A stretch of 64,000 nt of DNA from Rhizobium sp. CF080. GTDB taxonomy: Bacteria; Pseudomonadota; Alphaproteobacteria; Rhizobiales; Rhizobiaceae. Location: NCBI RefSeq assembly GCF_000282095.2, contig NZ_AKKC02000015.1, positions 62,001 to 126,000 of the forward strand. Direction: 5' to 3'. Made by a program: the position numbers and the translations under genes. The number at the start of each line of letters is the position of its first letter. Position 1 is the first letter of the stretch. Below, piece after piece: positions 25,303 through 34,117 of this stretch. Under the pieces are notes generated by a model that saw nothing but the letters and a program-made list of their open reading frames with translations, did no database searches and was not told the origin of the DNA.

Positions 25303-25752
25303 ATGGACGACATCTACAACAGCAAGATCCTCGAATTCGCCGCCAATATTACCCATGCGGGCATACTGGCGGACGCGGATGCGAGTTCCGAAAAACATTC
25401 CAAGCTGTGCGGTTCCAAGGTGCGCGTGCATCTGAAGATGGACGGCGACCGGGTGACTGATTTCGCCCATGAGGTGCGCGCCTGCGCCCTCGGCCAGGCC
25501 TCGTCCTCGATCATGGCGCGGCATGTGATCGGCGCGACGACCGCCGAAATCCGCAAGGCGCGCCAGGACATGCTCGCCATGCTGAAGGAAGGCGGCGAGG
25601 GGCCGGACGGCCGGTTCGAGGAGATGCGCTACCTGAAGCCGGTCAAGGACTACAGAGCCCGCCATGCCTCCACCATGCTGACCTTCGAGGCGGTCGTCGA
25701 TGCGATCGACCAGATCGAGGCGAAGGAACGGGCCGAAGCGGCCGCCGTCTGA
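25303..25752 (+). CDS. NifU-like iron–sulfur cluster assembly scaffold protein
   Basis: A 149-residue protein of the IscU/NifU N-terminal domain family. Conserved cysteines appear in SKLCGSKVRVHLKMDG and in EVRACALGQASSSIMARHVIG. The third cysteine of canonical IscU (near the C terminus) is absent from KPVKDYRARHASTML, where the sequence has R-H. This variant is typical of alphaproteobacterial 'scaffold-like' proteins next to yidD. Its role in cluster transfer is therefore less certain than in IscU. The yidD gene starts four bases after its stop. Confidence 0.88.
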   Translation: MDDIYNSKILEFAANITHAGILADADASSEKHSKLCGSKVRVHLKMDGDRVTDFAHEVRACALGQASSSIMARHVIGATTAEIRKARQDMLAMLKEGGEGPDGRFEEMRYLKPVKDYRARHASTMLTFEAVVDAIDQIEAKERAEAAAV

Positions 25753-25756
25753 TACG

Positions 25757-26131
25757 ATGTGCGACGCTCCCGACTGCGGGCATGACCATTCCAAGCCGAA
25801 GCCTGGCTTTTCCCGCAACTGGTCCGGGCCTTTCGACAAGACGCCCGGCCGGCTGCTCGGCATGGGGCTGATCCGCCTCTACCAGCTGACGCTGTCCGGC
25901 TTCATCGGCAATTCCTGCCGGCATATCCCGACCTGTTCGGAATACGGTTACGAGGCGGTGGCGAGGCATGGGCTGTGGCCCGGCGGATGGATGACACTGT
26001 TTCGGGTGGCCCGTTGCGGGCCGGGCGGCACGGGCGGGCTCGATCCGGTGCCGGACGCGCTCGAAGTGCGCCAGCATTGGTGGACGCCGTGGCGATACTG
26101 GCGACGTCATGTCAAATCGGCATCGCCTTGA
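25757..26131 (+). CDS. yidD: membrane protein insertion efficiency factor YidD
   Basis: A 124-residue protein that supports YidC-dependent membrane insertion from the inner face of the cytoplasmic membrane. The family signature IRLYQLTLSGFIGNSCRHIPTC followed by SEYGYEAVARHGLWPGGWM is complete, with RVARCGPGGTGGLDPVP. The N terminus has a small Cys/His stretch (CDAPDCGHDH) common in rhizobial forms. It follows the NifU-like gene by four bases, and DUF1697 follows seven bases after it. Confidence 0.94.
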   Translation: MCDAPDCGHDHSKPKPGFSRNWSGPFDKTPGRLLGMGLIRLYQLTLSGFIGNSCRHIPTCSEYGYEAVARHGLWPGGWMTLFRVARCGPGGTGGLDPVPDALEVRQHWWTPWRYWRRHVKSASP

Positions 26132-26138
26132 GGAACTG

Positions 26139-26663
26139 ATGATCACCTATGTCGCGCTGCTTCACAGCATCGTTCTCGGCGGCGGCAAGCGGGTCGTGAT
26201 GGCCGACCTTCGCGCGATGGCGGAAGAGCTCGGTTGCCGGAACTGCCGGACCCTGGTTTCGACCGGCAACCTCGTCTTCGAAACGGGCAGGTCGCCGATC
26301 GGCGATCTCGAGCAGCGACTGGAGAGCGCTTTCGAAAAGCGGTTCGGCAAACATGTCGATATCATCGCAAGAACCGGCGCCGATTGGCTGAAGCTCGCGG
26401 CCGGCAATCCCTTTCCGTCGGGAGAAGGTTCCGAGGTCGGCGTGCGGGTGATGCGCAAGCCGCTCGACGAAAGCGTCCTCGACCTGCTCGAACGCCACCG
26501 CGGCGAGGAGAGGATGTCGATCGTCGACGGCGATCTCTGGGTGGATTTCGGCGGCAAGGCGAGCGAGACACGGCTGCTCTCGGCGATGACCACCAGGAAG
26601 CTCGGCATCGGCACGATCCGCAATGCCAATACGGTCGCCGGACTGGCCGAAATGATCGGCTGA
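26139..26663 (+). CDS. DUF1697 family protein
   Basis: A 174-residue cytosolic protein of unknown function. The family pattern TYVALLHSIVLGGGKRVVMADL, VSTGNLVFET and GVRVMRKPLD is visible. Most members have GINVGGKNKVPMADL at the first motif; here this part is altered (HSIVLGGGKRV). GAGGAACTG precedes the ATG. It is the third gene of the scaffold–yidD unit. Confidence 0.85.
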   Translation: MITYVALLHSIVLGGGKRVVMADLRAMAEELGCRNCRTLVSTGNLVFETGRSPIGDLEQRLESAFEKRFGKHVDIIARTGADWLKLAAGNPFPSGEGSEVGVRVMRKPLDESVLDLLERHRGEERMSIVDGDLWVDFGGKASETRLLSAMTTRKLGIGTIRNANTVAGLAEMIG

Positions 26664-26789
26664 TCGGCCGCTCGCCTTTACTAAAACGCCAAAAGCATTT
26701 ATCAGCCACGCCGGCTGCGCCGCAATGGCGAACCGCCGTTTATTCCAACACCACCCGCATTCGTTGGCGGGACTGGACAGGAGAAAGAC

Positions 26790-28802
26790 ATGTCCCAATC
26801 CGTTTCCCTTACATTTCCCGATGGCTCCGTCCGCGTTTTCGACGCCGGCACGACCGGCCGTGACGTGGCAGAGAGCATTTCCAAGTCGCTCGCCAAGAAG
26901 GCGGTCGCCGTCACCATCGATGGCACCGTGCAGGACCTTGCCGAGCCGGTGACCGACGGAAAGATCGAGATCGTCACCCGCACCGACGCCCGCGCGCTGG
27001 AGCTTATCCGCCACGACGCCGCCCACGTGATGGCGGAGGCCGTGCAGGAGCTTTGGCCCGGCACGCAGGTCACCATCGGCCCGGTGATCGAGAACGGATT
27101 CTATTACGATTTCGCCCGCAACGCGCCTTTCACGCCCGACGATCTGCCGAAGATCGAAGCGAAGATGAAGGAAATCATCGGCCGAAACAAACCGTTCACC
27201 AAGCAGGTCTGGTCTCGTGAGAAGGCCCGCGAAGTCTTCGCCGCCAAGGGCGAGGGCTACAAGGTCGAGCTGATCGACGCGATCCCGGAGGACCAGGACC
27301 TCAAGATCTATTATCAGGGCGACTGGTTCGACCTCTGCCGCGGTCCGCATATGGCCTCGACCGGCCAGATCGGTACGGCTTTCAAGCTGATGAAGGTTGC
27401 CGGCGCGTACTGGCGCGGCGACTCGAACAACGCCATGCTGACCCGCATCTACGGCACCGCCTGGGCGACGCAGGAGGAGCTCGACCAGTACCTGCATGTG
27501 CTGGCCGAAGCCGAAAAGCGCGACCACCGCAAACTGGGCCGGGAAATGGATCTCTTCCATTTCCAGGAAGAAGGTCCGGGCGTGGTGTTCTGGCACGGCA
27601 AGGGCTGGCGCATGTTCCAGACGCTGACCGCCTATATGCGCCGTCGTCTCGCCGGCACGTATGAGGAAGTCAACGCACCGCAGGTCCTCGATGCCTCGCT
27701 CTGGGAAACCTCCGGGCATTGGGGTTGGTACCAGGAGAACATGTTCGCGGTGAAGTCGGCCTATGCCTTCACGCATCCGGACGACAAGGAAGCTGACAAC
27801 CGCGTCTTCGCGCTGAAGCCGATGAACTGCCCGGGTCACGTGCAGATCTTCAAGCATGGTCTGAAGTCCTACCGCGAACTGCCTATCCGGCTTGCGGAAT
27901 TCGGTCTCGTGCATCGCTACGAAGCATCCGGCGCGCTGCATGGGCTGATGCGCGTGCGCGGCTTTACGCAGGATGACGCGCATGTGTTCTGCACCGACGA
28001 GCAGATGGCTGCCGAATGCCTGCGGATCAACGACCTGATCCTGTCGGTCTACGAGGATTTCGGCTTCAAGGAAGTGGTCGTCAAGCTCTCGACCCGGCCG
28101 GACAAGCGTGTCGGCACCGACGCGCTCTGGGATCGTGCCGAATCGGTCATGCTGGACGTGCTGAAGACGATCGAGGCGCAATCGGAAGGCCGTATCAAGA
28201 CCGGCATCCTGCCGGGTGAGGGTGCGTTCTATGGTCCGAAGTTCGAATATACGCTGAAGGATGCGATCGGCCGCGAATGGCAGTGCGGCACGACGCAGGT
28301 GGACTTCAACCTGCCGGAACGGTTCGGCGCCTTCTATATCGACCAGAACTCGGAAAAGACCCAGCCGGTGATGATCCATCGCGCCATCTGCGGCTCGATG
28401 GAGCGTTTCCTCGGCATCCTGATCGAGAATTTTGCCGGCCACATGCCGCTTTGGTTCGCGCCGATGCAGGTGGTGGTGGCGACGATCACCTCGGACGCCG
28501 ACGATTACGGCCGCGAGGTCGCGGAAGCTCTTCGGGAAGTGGGCATGGTCGTCGAGACCGATTTCCGCAACGAGAAGATCAACTACAAGATCCGCGAGCA
28601 CTCGGTCACCAAGGTGCCGGTCATCATCGTCTGCGGCAAGAAGGAGGCCGAGGAGCGGTCGGTCAATATCCGCCGTCTCGGCTCGCAGGCCCAGACCTCG
28701 ATGACGCTGGACGAGGCGATCGCCTCGCTCAGCCTCGAGGCGACACCGCCGGATGTGCTGCGCCGTCTCGAAGCCAGGAAGGCCGCGAAGGCAGCCGCCT
28801 GA
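26790..28802 (+). CDS. thrS: threonyl-tRNA synthetase
   Basis: Charges tRNA-Thr; 670 residues. Domains in order are TGS (1–65), the editing tRNA_SAD domain (about 70–245, with [16 protein letters not shown]), the class II catalytic core (about 270–540), and the anticodon-binding domain (about 550–655). Catalytic motifs are visible: [20 protein letters not shown] (zinc Cys and His), [14 protein letters not shown] (motif 2), and [17 protein letters not shown] (motif 3). GGAGAAAG lies before the ATG. No long leader with an obvious operator was seen. A perfect 13-bp hairpin follows its stop. Confidence 0.98.
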   Translation: MSQSVSLTFPDGSVRVFDAGTTGRDVAESISKSLAKKAVAVTIDGTVQDLAEPVTDGKIEIVTRTDARALELIRHDAAHVMAEAVQELWPGTQVTIGPVIENGFYYDFARNAPFTPDDLPKIEAKMKEIIGRNKPFTKQVWSREKAREVFAAKGEGYKVELIDAIPEDQDLKIYYQGDWFDLCRGPHMASTGQIGTAFKLMKVAGAYWRGDSNNAMLTRIYGTAWATQEELDQYLHVLAEAEKRDHRKLGREMDLFHFQEEGPGVVFWHGKGWRMFQTLTAYMRRRLAGTYEEVNAPQVLDASLWETSGHWGWYQENMFAVKSAYAFTHPDDKEADNRVFALKPMNCPGHVQIFKHGLKSYRELPIRLAEFGLVHRYEASGALHGLMRVRGFTQDDAHVFCTDEQMAAECLRINDLILSVYEDFGFKEVVVKLSTRPDKRVGTDALWDRAESVMLDVLKTIEAQSEGRIKTGILPGEGAFYGPKFEYTLKDAIGREWQCGTTQVDFNLPERFGAFYIDQNSEKTQPVMIHRAICGSMERFLGILIENFAGHMPLWFAPMQVVVATITSDADDYGREVAEALREVGMVVETDFRNEKINYKIREHSVTKVPVIIVCGKKEAEERSVNIRRLGSQAQTSMTLDEAIASLSLEATPPDVLRRLEARKAAKAAA

Positions 28803-28810
28803 TCCAATCC

Positions 28811-28842
28811 CTGACAGCGCCCGTGAACGCGGGCGCTGTCAG
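28811..28842. terminator. 13-bp perfect hairpin between convergent thrS and the exported-protein gene
   Basis: CTGACAGCGCCCG (28811–28823) pairs perfectly with CGGGCGCTGTCAG (28830–28842) around a 6-base loop. There is no T tract in either direction, so it may block transcription from both sides or protect mRNA ends. Confidence 0.65.
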
Positions 28843-28904
28843 AAGACGGCAATGTCAGTGGAAAAATAGCCGTTGGCTGGTCTGAAGCGACCCGCCGAAA
28901 CCGG

Positions 28905-29891
28905 CTAGTTCCGGTCGTTGGCGACCGCGCCGGCCATCTGAGGCGTATCGCGCATCAGCACTTCGACCTCGGTATTGCGGCCGGCTTTGACGGTAAAGCC
29001 GCGCTGATAGATCTTGGTCTTATTGCGGGCGACGGCAAGATATTCGCCTTCCGCCAGAACCATGGTCGAGAAAGCGCTGACGCTTTCGTTGACGATGTCG
29101 CCGGCAGCGGTCAGCACCGACCAGGCCGTATCGGCAATCGCTTCCCCGCCCGGCTGAGAGACCAGTTTCAGGGTGATCTGGGCGGCACGATGCTGCAGGA
29201 CCGCCTGGGTGAGCTTGCCGGCCTCCACCTGGATATCCGCCCGCACCACCGCGTTGACGTCGCCATATTCGGAAACGACGTGATAGGTGCCGGCGTTCAG
29301 CCGCACAACAGTATTCGGCTTGACGTCCGACATCACCAGCGCCCGGTCGCCGTTGTCGCGCACTTCGGCGGAATAGACCGAAAAGCTCAGCTCCTTGGGC
29401 GGGATGCGCTGGTCGGTACCGGCAACCGCATTAAGCACGAAACCGCCGGCGTCGAGCACCAGCGTCTGTTTCGGCACGGTGCCATTTTCGGGGACTTTCA
29501 GTTTCTTGGTGACGCCGGCGCGCCCGAAGGCGCAATTGACGAAATAGTCGCCGGGGGCAAGTTGGAATGACGCGGAGCCGCCTTCGGAACTGGCAACCAG
29601 CGGCAATTTGCCGTCATCGCCGGCGATCGGGCTGAAGACGCGCCAGGTGAGGCCTTCCTGCATGGGCTGGCCGTCGGACGTCAGCTTGGCATCGAACTGA
29701 ACGTCCCTTGAGAGCATGCCGGGAGGGCCGCCCGGCAGGGCCGAGAAGGCATTGAGCTTCGGCATCTTCGCGGTGCTGTCCAGCGCGCGAAAATTCTTGA
29801 AGGCGTCTTCCTGGGCCAATGCGCTGAAAGCTGAGCCGAGAGCCATTGCTCCGGCGAGGAACCAGCGTGCCGCAAGGGAAGTGCCTGCCAT
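28905..29891 (-). CDS. exported conserved hypothetical protein with repeated beta-sandwich domains
   Basis: A 328-residue periplasmic protein with a signal peptide (WFLAGAMALGSAFSALA, cleavage after about residue 26). The mature part contains about four segments of similar rhythm (LTWRVFSPIAGDDGKLPLVA, LSFSVYSAEVRDNGDRALVM, TAWSVLTAAGDIV). Each is followed by a 'G-x-Y-x-V' strand (APGDYFVNCAFG, NAGTYHVVSEYG, AEGEYLAVARN). This is the pattern of carboxypeptidase-regulatory-like or PEGA-like beta domains. The function is unknown; Rhizobiales homologues are common. The ribosome-binding site is weak. Confidence 0.8.
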   Translation of the reverse strand: MAGTSLAARWFLAGAMALGSAFSALAQEDAFKNFRALDSTAKMPKLNAFSALPGGPPGMLSRDVQFDAKLTSDGQPMQEGLTWRVFSPIAGDDGKLPLVASSEGGSASFQLAPGDYFVNCAFGRAGVTKKLKVPENGTVPKQTLVLDAGGFVLNAVAGTDQRIPPKELSFSVYSAEVRDNGDRALVMSDVKPNTVVRLNAGTYHVVSEYGDVNAVVRADIQVEAGKLTQAVLQHRAAQITLKLVSQPGGEAIADTAWSVLTAAGDIVNESVSAFSTMVLAEGEYLAVARNKTKIYQRGFTVKAGRNTEVEVLMRDTPQMAGAVANDRN

Positions 29892-29999
29892 CTGTTGTCT
29901 ACCGGTTGACTCTTGTTTTCCGAGACGTCACTTGAAGACCAATGACAAGGCAATTTCAAGACCTTCAGACCTCGCCAGATCCAAATGAAAGCTTTGACC

Positions 30000-30578
30000 A
30001 TGCAAAATGATATTAAACTCATCGATTTCCTGCGCGACAGGCATTCCACGCCGGTTGCCCAGATCAAGGAGCCGGCTCCGTCGCAGGAGGAACTGGAAGC
30101 GATTCTCACCTTCGCAACCCGCATTCCGGATCATGGCAAGCTCGCCCCCTGGCGCGTGGTGGTCTATCGCGGCGACGTGCGCAAGACGCTTGGCGAACAG
30201 TTTCTGGCCCTGTCGCTGAAGAAGATGCCCGACATGGCCGATGCCGCCAGGGAAGCGGAGCTGACGCGCTTCACCCGTGCGCCGCTGGTCGTTGCCGTCG
30301 TCAGCACCGCGGCACCGCATCCGAAGATCCCTGAATGGGAACAGGTGCTTTCCGCAGGTGCCGTCTGCTTCAACATGCTGATGGCCGCGAACGCGCATGG
30401 CTACGTCGCCAACTGGCGTACCGAGTGGGTCGCCTATGACGACGAGGCACTGGCGCTCCTCGGCATCAAGCCGGGCGAAAAGGTGGCGGGCTTCATCCAT
30501 ATCGGTTCGAGCGATTTCCCGACGCCGGACCGCCCGCGGCCAGACCTTACGCAGATCGTCACCTACGCCGGGCAATAG
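30000..30578 (+). CDS. nitroreductase family protein
   Basis: A 192-residue FMN-dependent NAD(P)H oxidoreductase. The family pattern [65 protein letters not shown] and GFIHIGS is clear. This is the small YdjA-type nitroreductase. Physiological substrates are unknown. The start is ambiguous between 29985 and 30000. The flavin reductase gene follows nine bases later, and both are flavin-dependent. Confidence 0.9.
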   Translation: MQNDIKLIDFLRDRHSTPVAQIKEPAPSQEELEAILTFATRIPDHGKLAPWRVVVYRGDVRKTLGEQFLALSLKKMPDMADAAREAELTRFTRAPLVVAVVSTAAPHPKIPEWEQVLSAGAVCFNMLMAANAHGYVANWRTEWVAYDDEALALLGIKPGEKVAGFIHIGSSDFPTPDRPRPDLTQIVTYAGQ

Positions 30579-30586
30579 GGGTTTCG

Positions 30587-31207
30587 ATGTTCTACACCAC
30601 CGATACCAACCAGCACGGACTGAAGCACGATCCATTCAAGGCGATCGTCGCGCCGCGGCCGATCGGCTGGATCGGCACGAAGGGCAGGGACGGGTCGATG
30701 AACCTGTCTCCCTATTCCTTCTTCAACGCCATTTCCGACAGCCCCAAATTGGTGATGTTCTCGTCCAGCGGCCGCAAGCACAGCCTGAAGAACGCCGAGG
30801 AAACCGGCGTCTTCACTGCAAGCCTCGCAAGCCGTCACCTGGCCGAGAAGATGAACGCCTCGTCAGAGGCTGTGCCTTATGGTGTCAGCGAGTTCGAGGT
30901 GGCGGGACTGACCGCCAAGATGGCAGAACTCATCGACGCGCCTTACGTCGCCGAAGCCTATACGGTGCTGGAATGCCGCGTCACGCAGGTGATCCAGCCC
31001 ATTGGATTAGACGGCGAGGCGACGGAGGCCTACATGGTTTTCGGCCAGGTGGTCGGCATCCATATCAGCGAGGAGATTCTGCGGGGCGGTCGGATCGACA
31101 TGGGGCTCGCCCGGCCGATCGCCCGTATGGGCTATCGCGATTTCTCCGACGGCGGCGCTGACGTGTTCGAAATGACCCGGCCGGTGGGCGCCGAGCCTAA
31201 GAGCTGA
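30587..31207 (+). CDS. flavin reductase family protein
   Basis: A 206-residue protein of the flavin reductase-like FMN-binding split-barrel family. The pattern FKAIVAPRPIGWIGTKGRDG, NLSPYSFFNAISDSPKLVMFSS, KHSLKNAEETGVFTASL and HSEEIL-like HISEEILRGGRID matches DIM6/NTAB proteins. It could provide reduced flavin or act as an FMN-binding oxidoreductase. It forms an operon with the nitroreductase. Its 3' end overlaps the convergent CitE-like gene by 11 bases. Confidence 0.88.
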   Translation: MFYTTDTNQHGLKHDPFKAIVAPRPIGWIGTKGRDGSMNLSPYSFFNAISDSPKLVMFSSSGRKHSLKNAEETGVFTASLASRHLAEKMNASSEAVPYGVSEFEVAGLTAKMAELIDAPYVAEAYTVLECRVTQVIQPIGLDGEATEAYMVFGQVVGIHISEEILRGGRIDMGLARPIARMGYRDFSDGGADVFEMTRPVGAEPKS

Positions 31208-31865
31208 AAATCCGATTGATGATCGGAATTTGATCGAGGCTGCGGCAAAGCTTGCCGGAGAAGCCGTTCATTCTTGCTGTTTCGCATTCGGACGGGAAGG
31301 TCGCCGCGTCGCTAGTCGGCGAGACGGCGTCAATGGCCGCCACGCCGGCTGCGGAGGCGGCGAGCACTATGGCCGCAGCCGCGAAGCGCGCCGTGTCGGA
31401 AAGGGGATCATGACCGCTTTCCCAGCCGATAAACTTCAGACGGGTGCTGCAGCGCTCGAAGCTCGGGGCGGCAAGAATACCGGCCGCATCGGCAAGCGCG
31501 GCGATCGCGGTGTGTCCCGGTATCAGACCGGCCCGGATTTCCGCCACGCGCAGCATCGTATCCAGTCTCTGGACGTCGGCGCCGCTGCGGGCGCCCGGGA
31601 GGATGACCGAGGCGGCCGCGCATCGGACTGCGATATCGACGGCGGCATTCGTTCGTGCCGAGGAGAAGGCCGGCAGGAGGAATGTCAGGCGGTCGTGGGG
31701 CGAAATATCGGTCCATCCACGGTGGAAATCCGTCACCGCATTCCACGACTCAGGAGAACCCGTCAGGTCGAGCACGGTGACATCCGCGCCCGCCGAATGG
31801 ACCATTGCGGCATTCGCAGAGGGTTCGACGACAAGCCAGGACCGTATTTTCAAGGACTTCGCCAT
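31197..31865 (-). CDS. HpcH/HpaI aldolase–citrate lyase (CitE) fold protein lacking acidic active-site residues
   Basis: A 222-residue protein recognisable as CitE-like: IRSWLVVEPSANAAMVHSAG (like R-S-L-L-F-V-P), DVTVLDLTG (LDLED expected), ASVILPGARSGADVQRLDTML (LPKVE expected), and AAGVAAIDAVSP. The C terminus is NGFSGKLCRSLDQIPIINRIF (GFxGKxxIHPxQI expected). The metal-binding Glu and Asp and the IHP motif are replaced. It is shorter than the usual 270–290 residues. An aldolase or lyase reaction is unlikely; the fold may have been reused for binding or regulation. It is divergent from the DUF2336 gene. Confidence 0.75.
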   Translation of the reverse strand: MAKSLKIRSWLVVEPSANAAMVHSAGADVTVLDLTGSPESWNAVTDFHRGWTDISPHDRLTFLLPAFSSARTNAAVDIAVRCAAASVILPGARSGADVQRLDTMLRVAEIRAGLIPGHTAIAALADAAGILAAPSFERCSTRLKFIGWESGHDPLSDTARFAAAAIVLAASAAGVAAIDAVSPTSDAATFPSECETARMNGFSGKLCRSLDQIPIINRIFSS

Positions 31866-31963
31866 GGTTAAGGAACGTGGTGAACCAATCTTAAACTTTT
31901 TCACTCTAGCGTGACCTCTTGAGCCAGCCGGATCTGAACTGGCATGTGTAGTCGAGGCCGAGT

Positions 31964-33091
31964 GTGATCGTACAGGCATTTCTTCGTTGGGCTGAAACGG
32001 CAAGAACGGCTGAGAGGGCGAAGGCGGCCAATGCTCTCGGGCGAGCCTATCTCCGCTCACCCATGGGCGGCGAGCAGCATCGCGCAGCGGCCCTTGCCAT
32101 GACCTATCTTCTCGACGACCCTTCGCCGCTGGTGCGCCTGGCGCTCGCCGAGGCGCTCGCCGGGTCCGCAGATGCGCCGCGCGCCGTCATCGTGTGCCTT
32201 GCCGAAGACCAGCCGGAGATCGCCTGCACGGTCATTGCCTGTTCGCCCGTGCTCACCGAAAACGACCTCGTCGATCTCGCCGGGCGCAGTGACAGCCTCA
32301 CCCGCGGAATGATTGCCGCAAGGCCGAAACTGTCGCGCGGGGTCGCCGCCGCGATCGCCGAGATCGGCGACGAAAGCGAAGTCACCATTCTGCTGGAGAA
32401 CGAGACCGCCTCGGTAACACGGGTTTCGCTGCGGCGGATCGCCGAGCGGTTCGGGCAGTGCTGCGATATCCGCAACCTGCTGCTGGAGCGCGAAGCCCTG
32501 CCGGCTGATGCCCGCCACATGCTCGTCAATCATATCACGGCGGCACTTGCCGGTTCCGGTCTGGTGCGGACGAGCATGGCACCGGCACGGATCGAACACA
32601 TGACCCGCGAGGCGGGGGAGGCGGCAGCCGTCGCCATTGCCGGCACGGTGCTGCAGGAGGAAATTCCGGGCCTCGTCGAACATCTGCGCACAGCCGGACG
32701 GCTGACGCCCGCTTTCCTCATCCACGCGCTCTGCAGCGGCAAGGTGGATTTCTTTGCCGGCGCGATGGTCTCGCTTTCCGGGCTCGACGACCGCCGCGTA
32801 CGGGCGATCCTTGCCACCGGCCGCATGCATGCGGTGCGGGCACTTTTCGAAGCCTCCGGCCTCGGACGGGATATCGCCGCCGTCTTCGTCGAATCGGTCT
32901 TCCTCTGGCGCAAGGCCGCCGCAAGCGGCACGCTCGACAATATCGCCGGCATACTGCTTGAAAAGTTTCAGCGGCCCGACCTGCAGCTTTCGGCGGTCTC
33001 CGAGATCCTCGACATGGTCGAAAAGCTGCATCGGCTGGAAGTCAGGCTCAGCGCCCGGTCCTATGCCAACGAAGTGTCGCTGGCGGCGTGA
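31964..33091 (+). CDS. DUF2336 domain protein
   Basis: A 375-residue alpha-helical repeat protein of an alphaproteobacterial family with unknown function. Segments such as DDPSPLVRLALAEALAGSADAP, CDIRNLLLEREALPADARHML and FFAGAMVSLSGLDDRRVRAIL show the HEAT-like rhythm of DUF2336. Relatives in Caulobacterales and Rhizobiales are often next to sensor or polarity genes. The GTG start at 31964 has GAGG nine bases upstream. It is convergent with the small gene at 33099. Confidence 0.85.
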   Translation: MIVQAFLRWAETARTAERAKAANALGRAYLRSPMGGEQHRAAALAMTYLLDDPSPLVRLALAEALAGSADAPRAVIVCLAEDQPEIACTVIACSPVLTENDLVDLAGRSDSLTRGMIAARPKLSRGVAAAIAEIGDESEVTILLENETASVTRVSLRRIAERFGQCCDIRNLLLEREALPADARHMLVNHITAALAGSGLVRTSMAPARIEHMTREAGEAAAVAIAGTVLQEEIPGLVEHLRTAGRLTPAFLIHALCSGKVDFFAGAMVSLSGLDDRRVRAILATGRMHAVRALFEASGLGRDIAAVFVESVFLWRKAAASGTLDNIAGILLEKFQRPDLQLSAVSEILDMVEKLHRLEVRLSARSYANEVSLAA

Positions 33092-33098
33092 AGCCTGT

Positions 33099-33536
33099 CT
33101 AGCGCTGGAATTTCTTGGCAACCCAGGAATAACCGTTCTCGACCAGCCGCACCGGGCTGGTCATCAGCGTTTTCACGCCTTCCGTCGTCGGCAGCACGGT
33201 CTTGACCCGCTGGATAGCGCGGCCCGCAAGCGTTTCCTTCTCCTGCTGCGTCACCGGCTCCTTCACCAGCTCCTGGGCGATCGCCGGCGCCGGCTGCGGC
33301 GTCTCCGGTCGCGACTGCGGAATTGGCGCGTTGGCGACCTCGGTTGTTTCCGGCTTCTGACAAACGGCAATGAGCATCGGATAGGGCTGGTTGGCATATC
33401 CGGAAAGCTGTTGTTCCGAAACCGAGTTGCACATCTCGATGCTCGGCCAGCGGTTTTCGGCAGTGGCGATATAGTGGCAGTCCGTTCCGGCGTCGTTGCA
33501 GCCAAGAATGGTCATGACAATCAGTGCGGAATTCAT
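33099..33536 (-). CDS. conserved hypothetical protein, probably exported
   Basis: A 145-residue protein. The N terminus (MNSALIVMTILGCNDAGTDC) is hydrophobic for about a dozen residues and then contains paired cysteines (GCNDAGTDCHYI and EMCNSVSE, later IAVCQKPE), suggesting disulfides in the periplasm. A proline-rich middle (PIPQSRPETPQPAPA) links to a basic C terminus. This pattern is common in rhizobial proteins of unknown function. The small gap of seven bases to DUF2336 makes the two genes convergent. Confidence 0.7.
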   Translation of the reverse strand: MNSALIVMTILGCNDAGTDCHYIATAENRWPSIEMCNSVSEQQLSGYANQPYPMLIAVCQKPETTEVANAPIPQSRPETPQPAPAIAQELVKEPVTQQEKETLAGRAIQRVKTVLPTTEGVKTLMTSPVRLVENGYSWVAKKFQR

Positions 33537-33658
33537 ATCGTCCCCTCAAATGTGGCAATCGCTTTAGAGCGGGCAATCTTGGCCCGACCAAGGCAGCTTT
33601 CGGCGCGGCATCGCATCCGCTAATCATTGCACCTGTGGAAGGGCCGTCGGAGACAAGG

Positions 33659-34117
33659 ATGACCGTGACGATCGCGATAGAACCGCCGCGCCAGGCTGGC
33701 GTGCTCAGGCTTCTGGAACTTTCCGACGCCTATGCCGCCTCGCTTTATCCCGCCGAGAGCAATCACATGTTGGATGTCGCGACGCTCGAGGGGCCTGGCG
33801 TTTCCTTTTTCGTGGCGCGCAAGGAAGGGGCTGTTCTCGGCTGCGCTGCGCTGGTCGAGGCCGGTGACGGCTCGGGGGAGATCAAGCGGATGTTCGTCGA
33901 CGAGGCGGCGCGCGGCCTGAAGCTCGGCAAGCGGCTGATCGACGCGATCCTGGAACGCGCTGGCGAACTCAGCCTTTCGGTTGTCCGGCTTGAGACAGGC
34001 ATCCATCAACCGCAGGCGATCGGGCTTTATCGCGCCTATGGCTTTGTGGAGATCGGGCCGTTCGGAAACTACAGGCCCGATCCGCTCAGCATCTTCATGG
34101 AGAAGAGACTTTCCTGA
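33659..34117 (+). CDS. GNAT family N-acetyltransferase
   Basis: A 152-residue acetyltransferase. The core pattern GEIKRMFVDEAARGLKLGKRLI contains the acetyl-CoA loop (R-G-x-x-L-G/A), followed by VVRLETGIHQPQAIGLYRAYGF, which is typical of the PhnO/YsnE-like branch. The substrate is unknown. The ATG at 33659 is preceded by GGAGACAAGG. Its 3' end overlaps the convergent AI-2E transporter gene by 23 bases. Confidence 0.88.
   Translation: MTVTIAIEPPRQAGVLRLLELSDAYAASLYPAESNHMLDVATLEGPGVSFFVARKEGAVLGCAALVEAGDGSGEIKRMFVDEAARGLKLGKRLIDAILERAGELSLSVVRLETGIHQPQAIGLYRAYGFVEIGPFGNYRPDPLSIFMEKRLS

Noticed and set aside
26112-28601. 829-residue minus-strand open frame opposite thrS
   Set aside because: His/Asp/Gly-rich shadow typical of GC-rich coding DNA read backwards; thrS on the other strand is complete and unmistakable.
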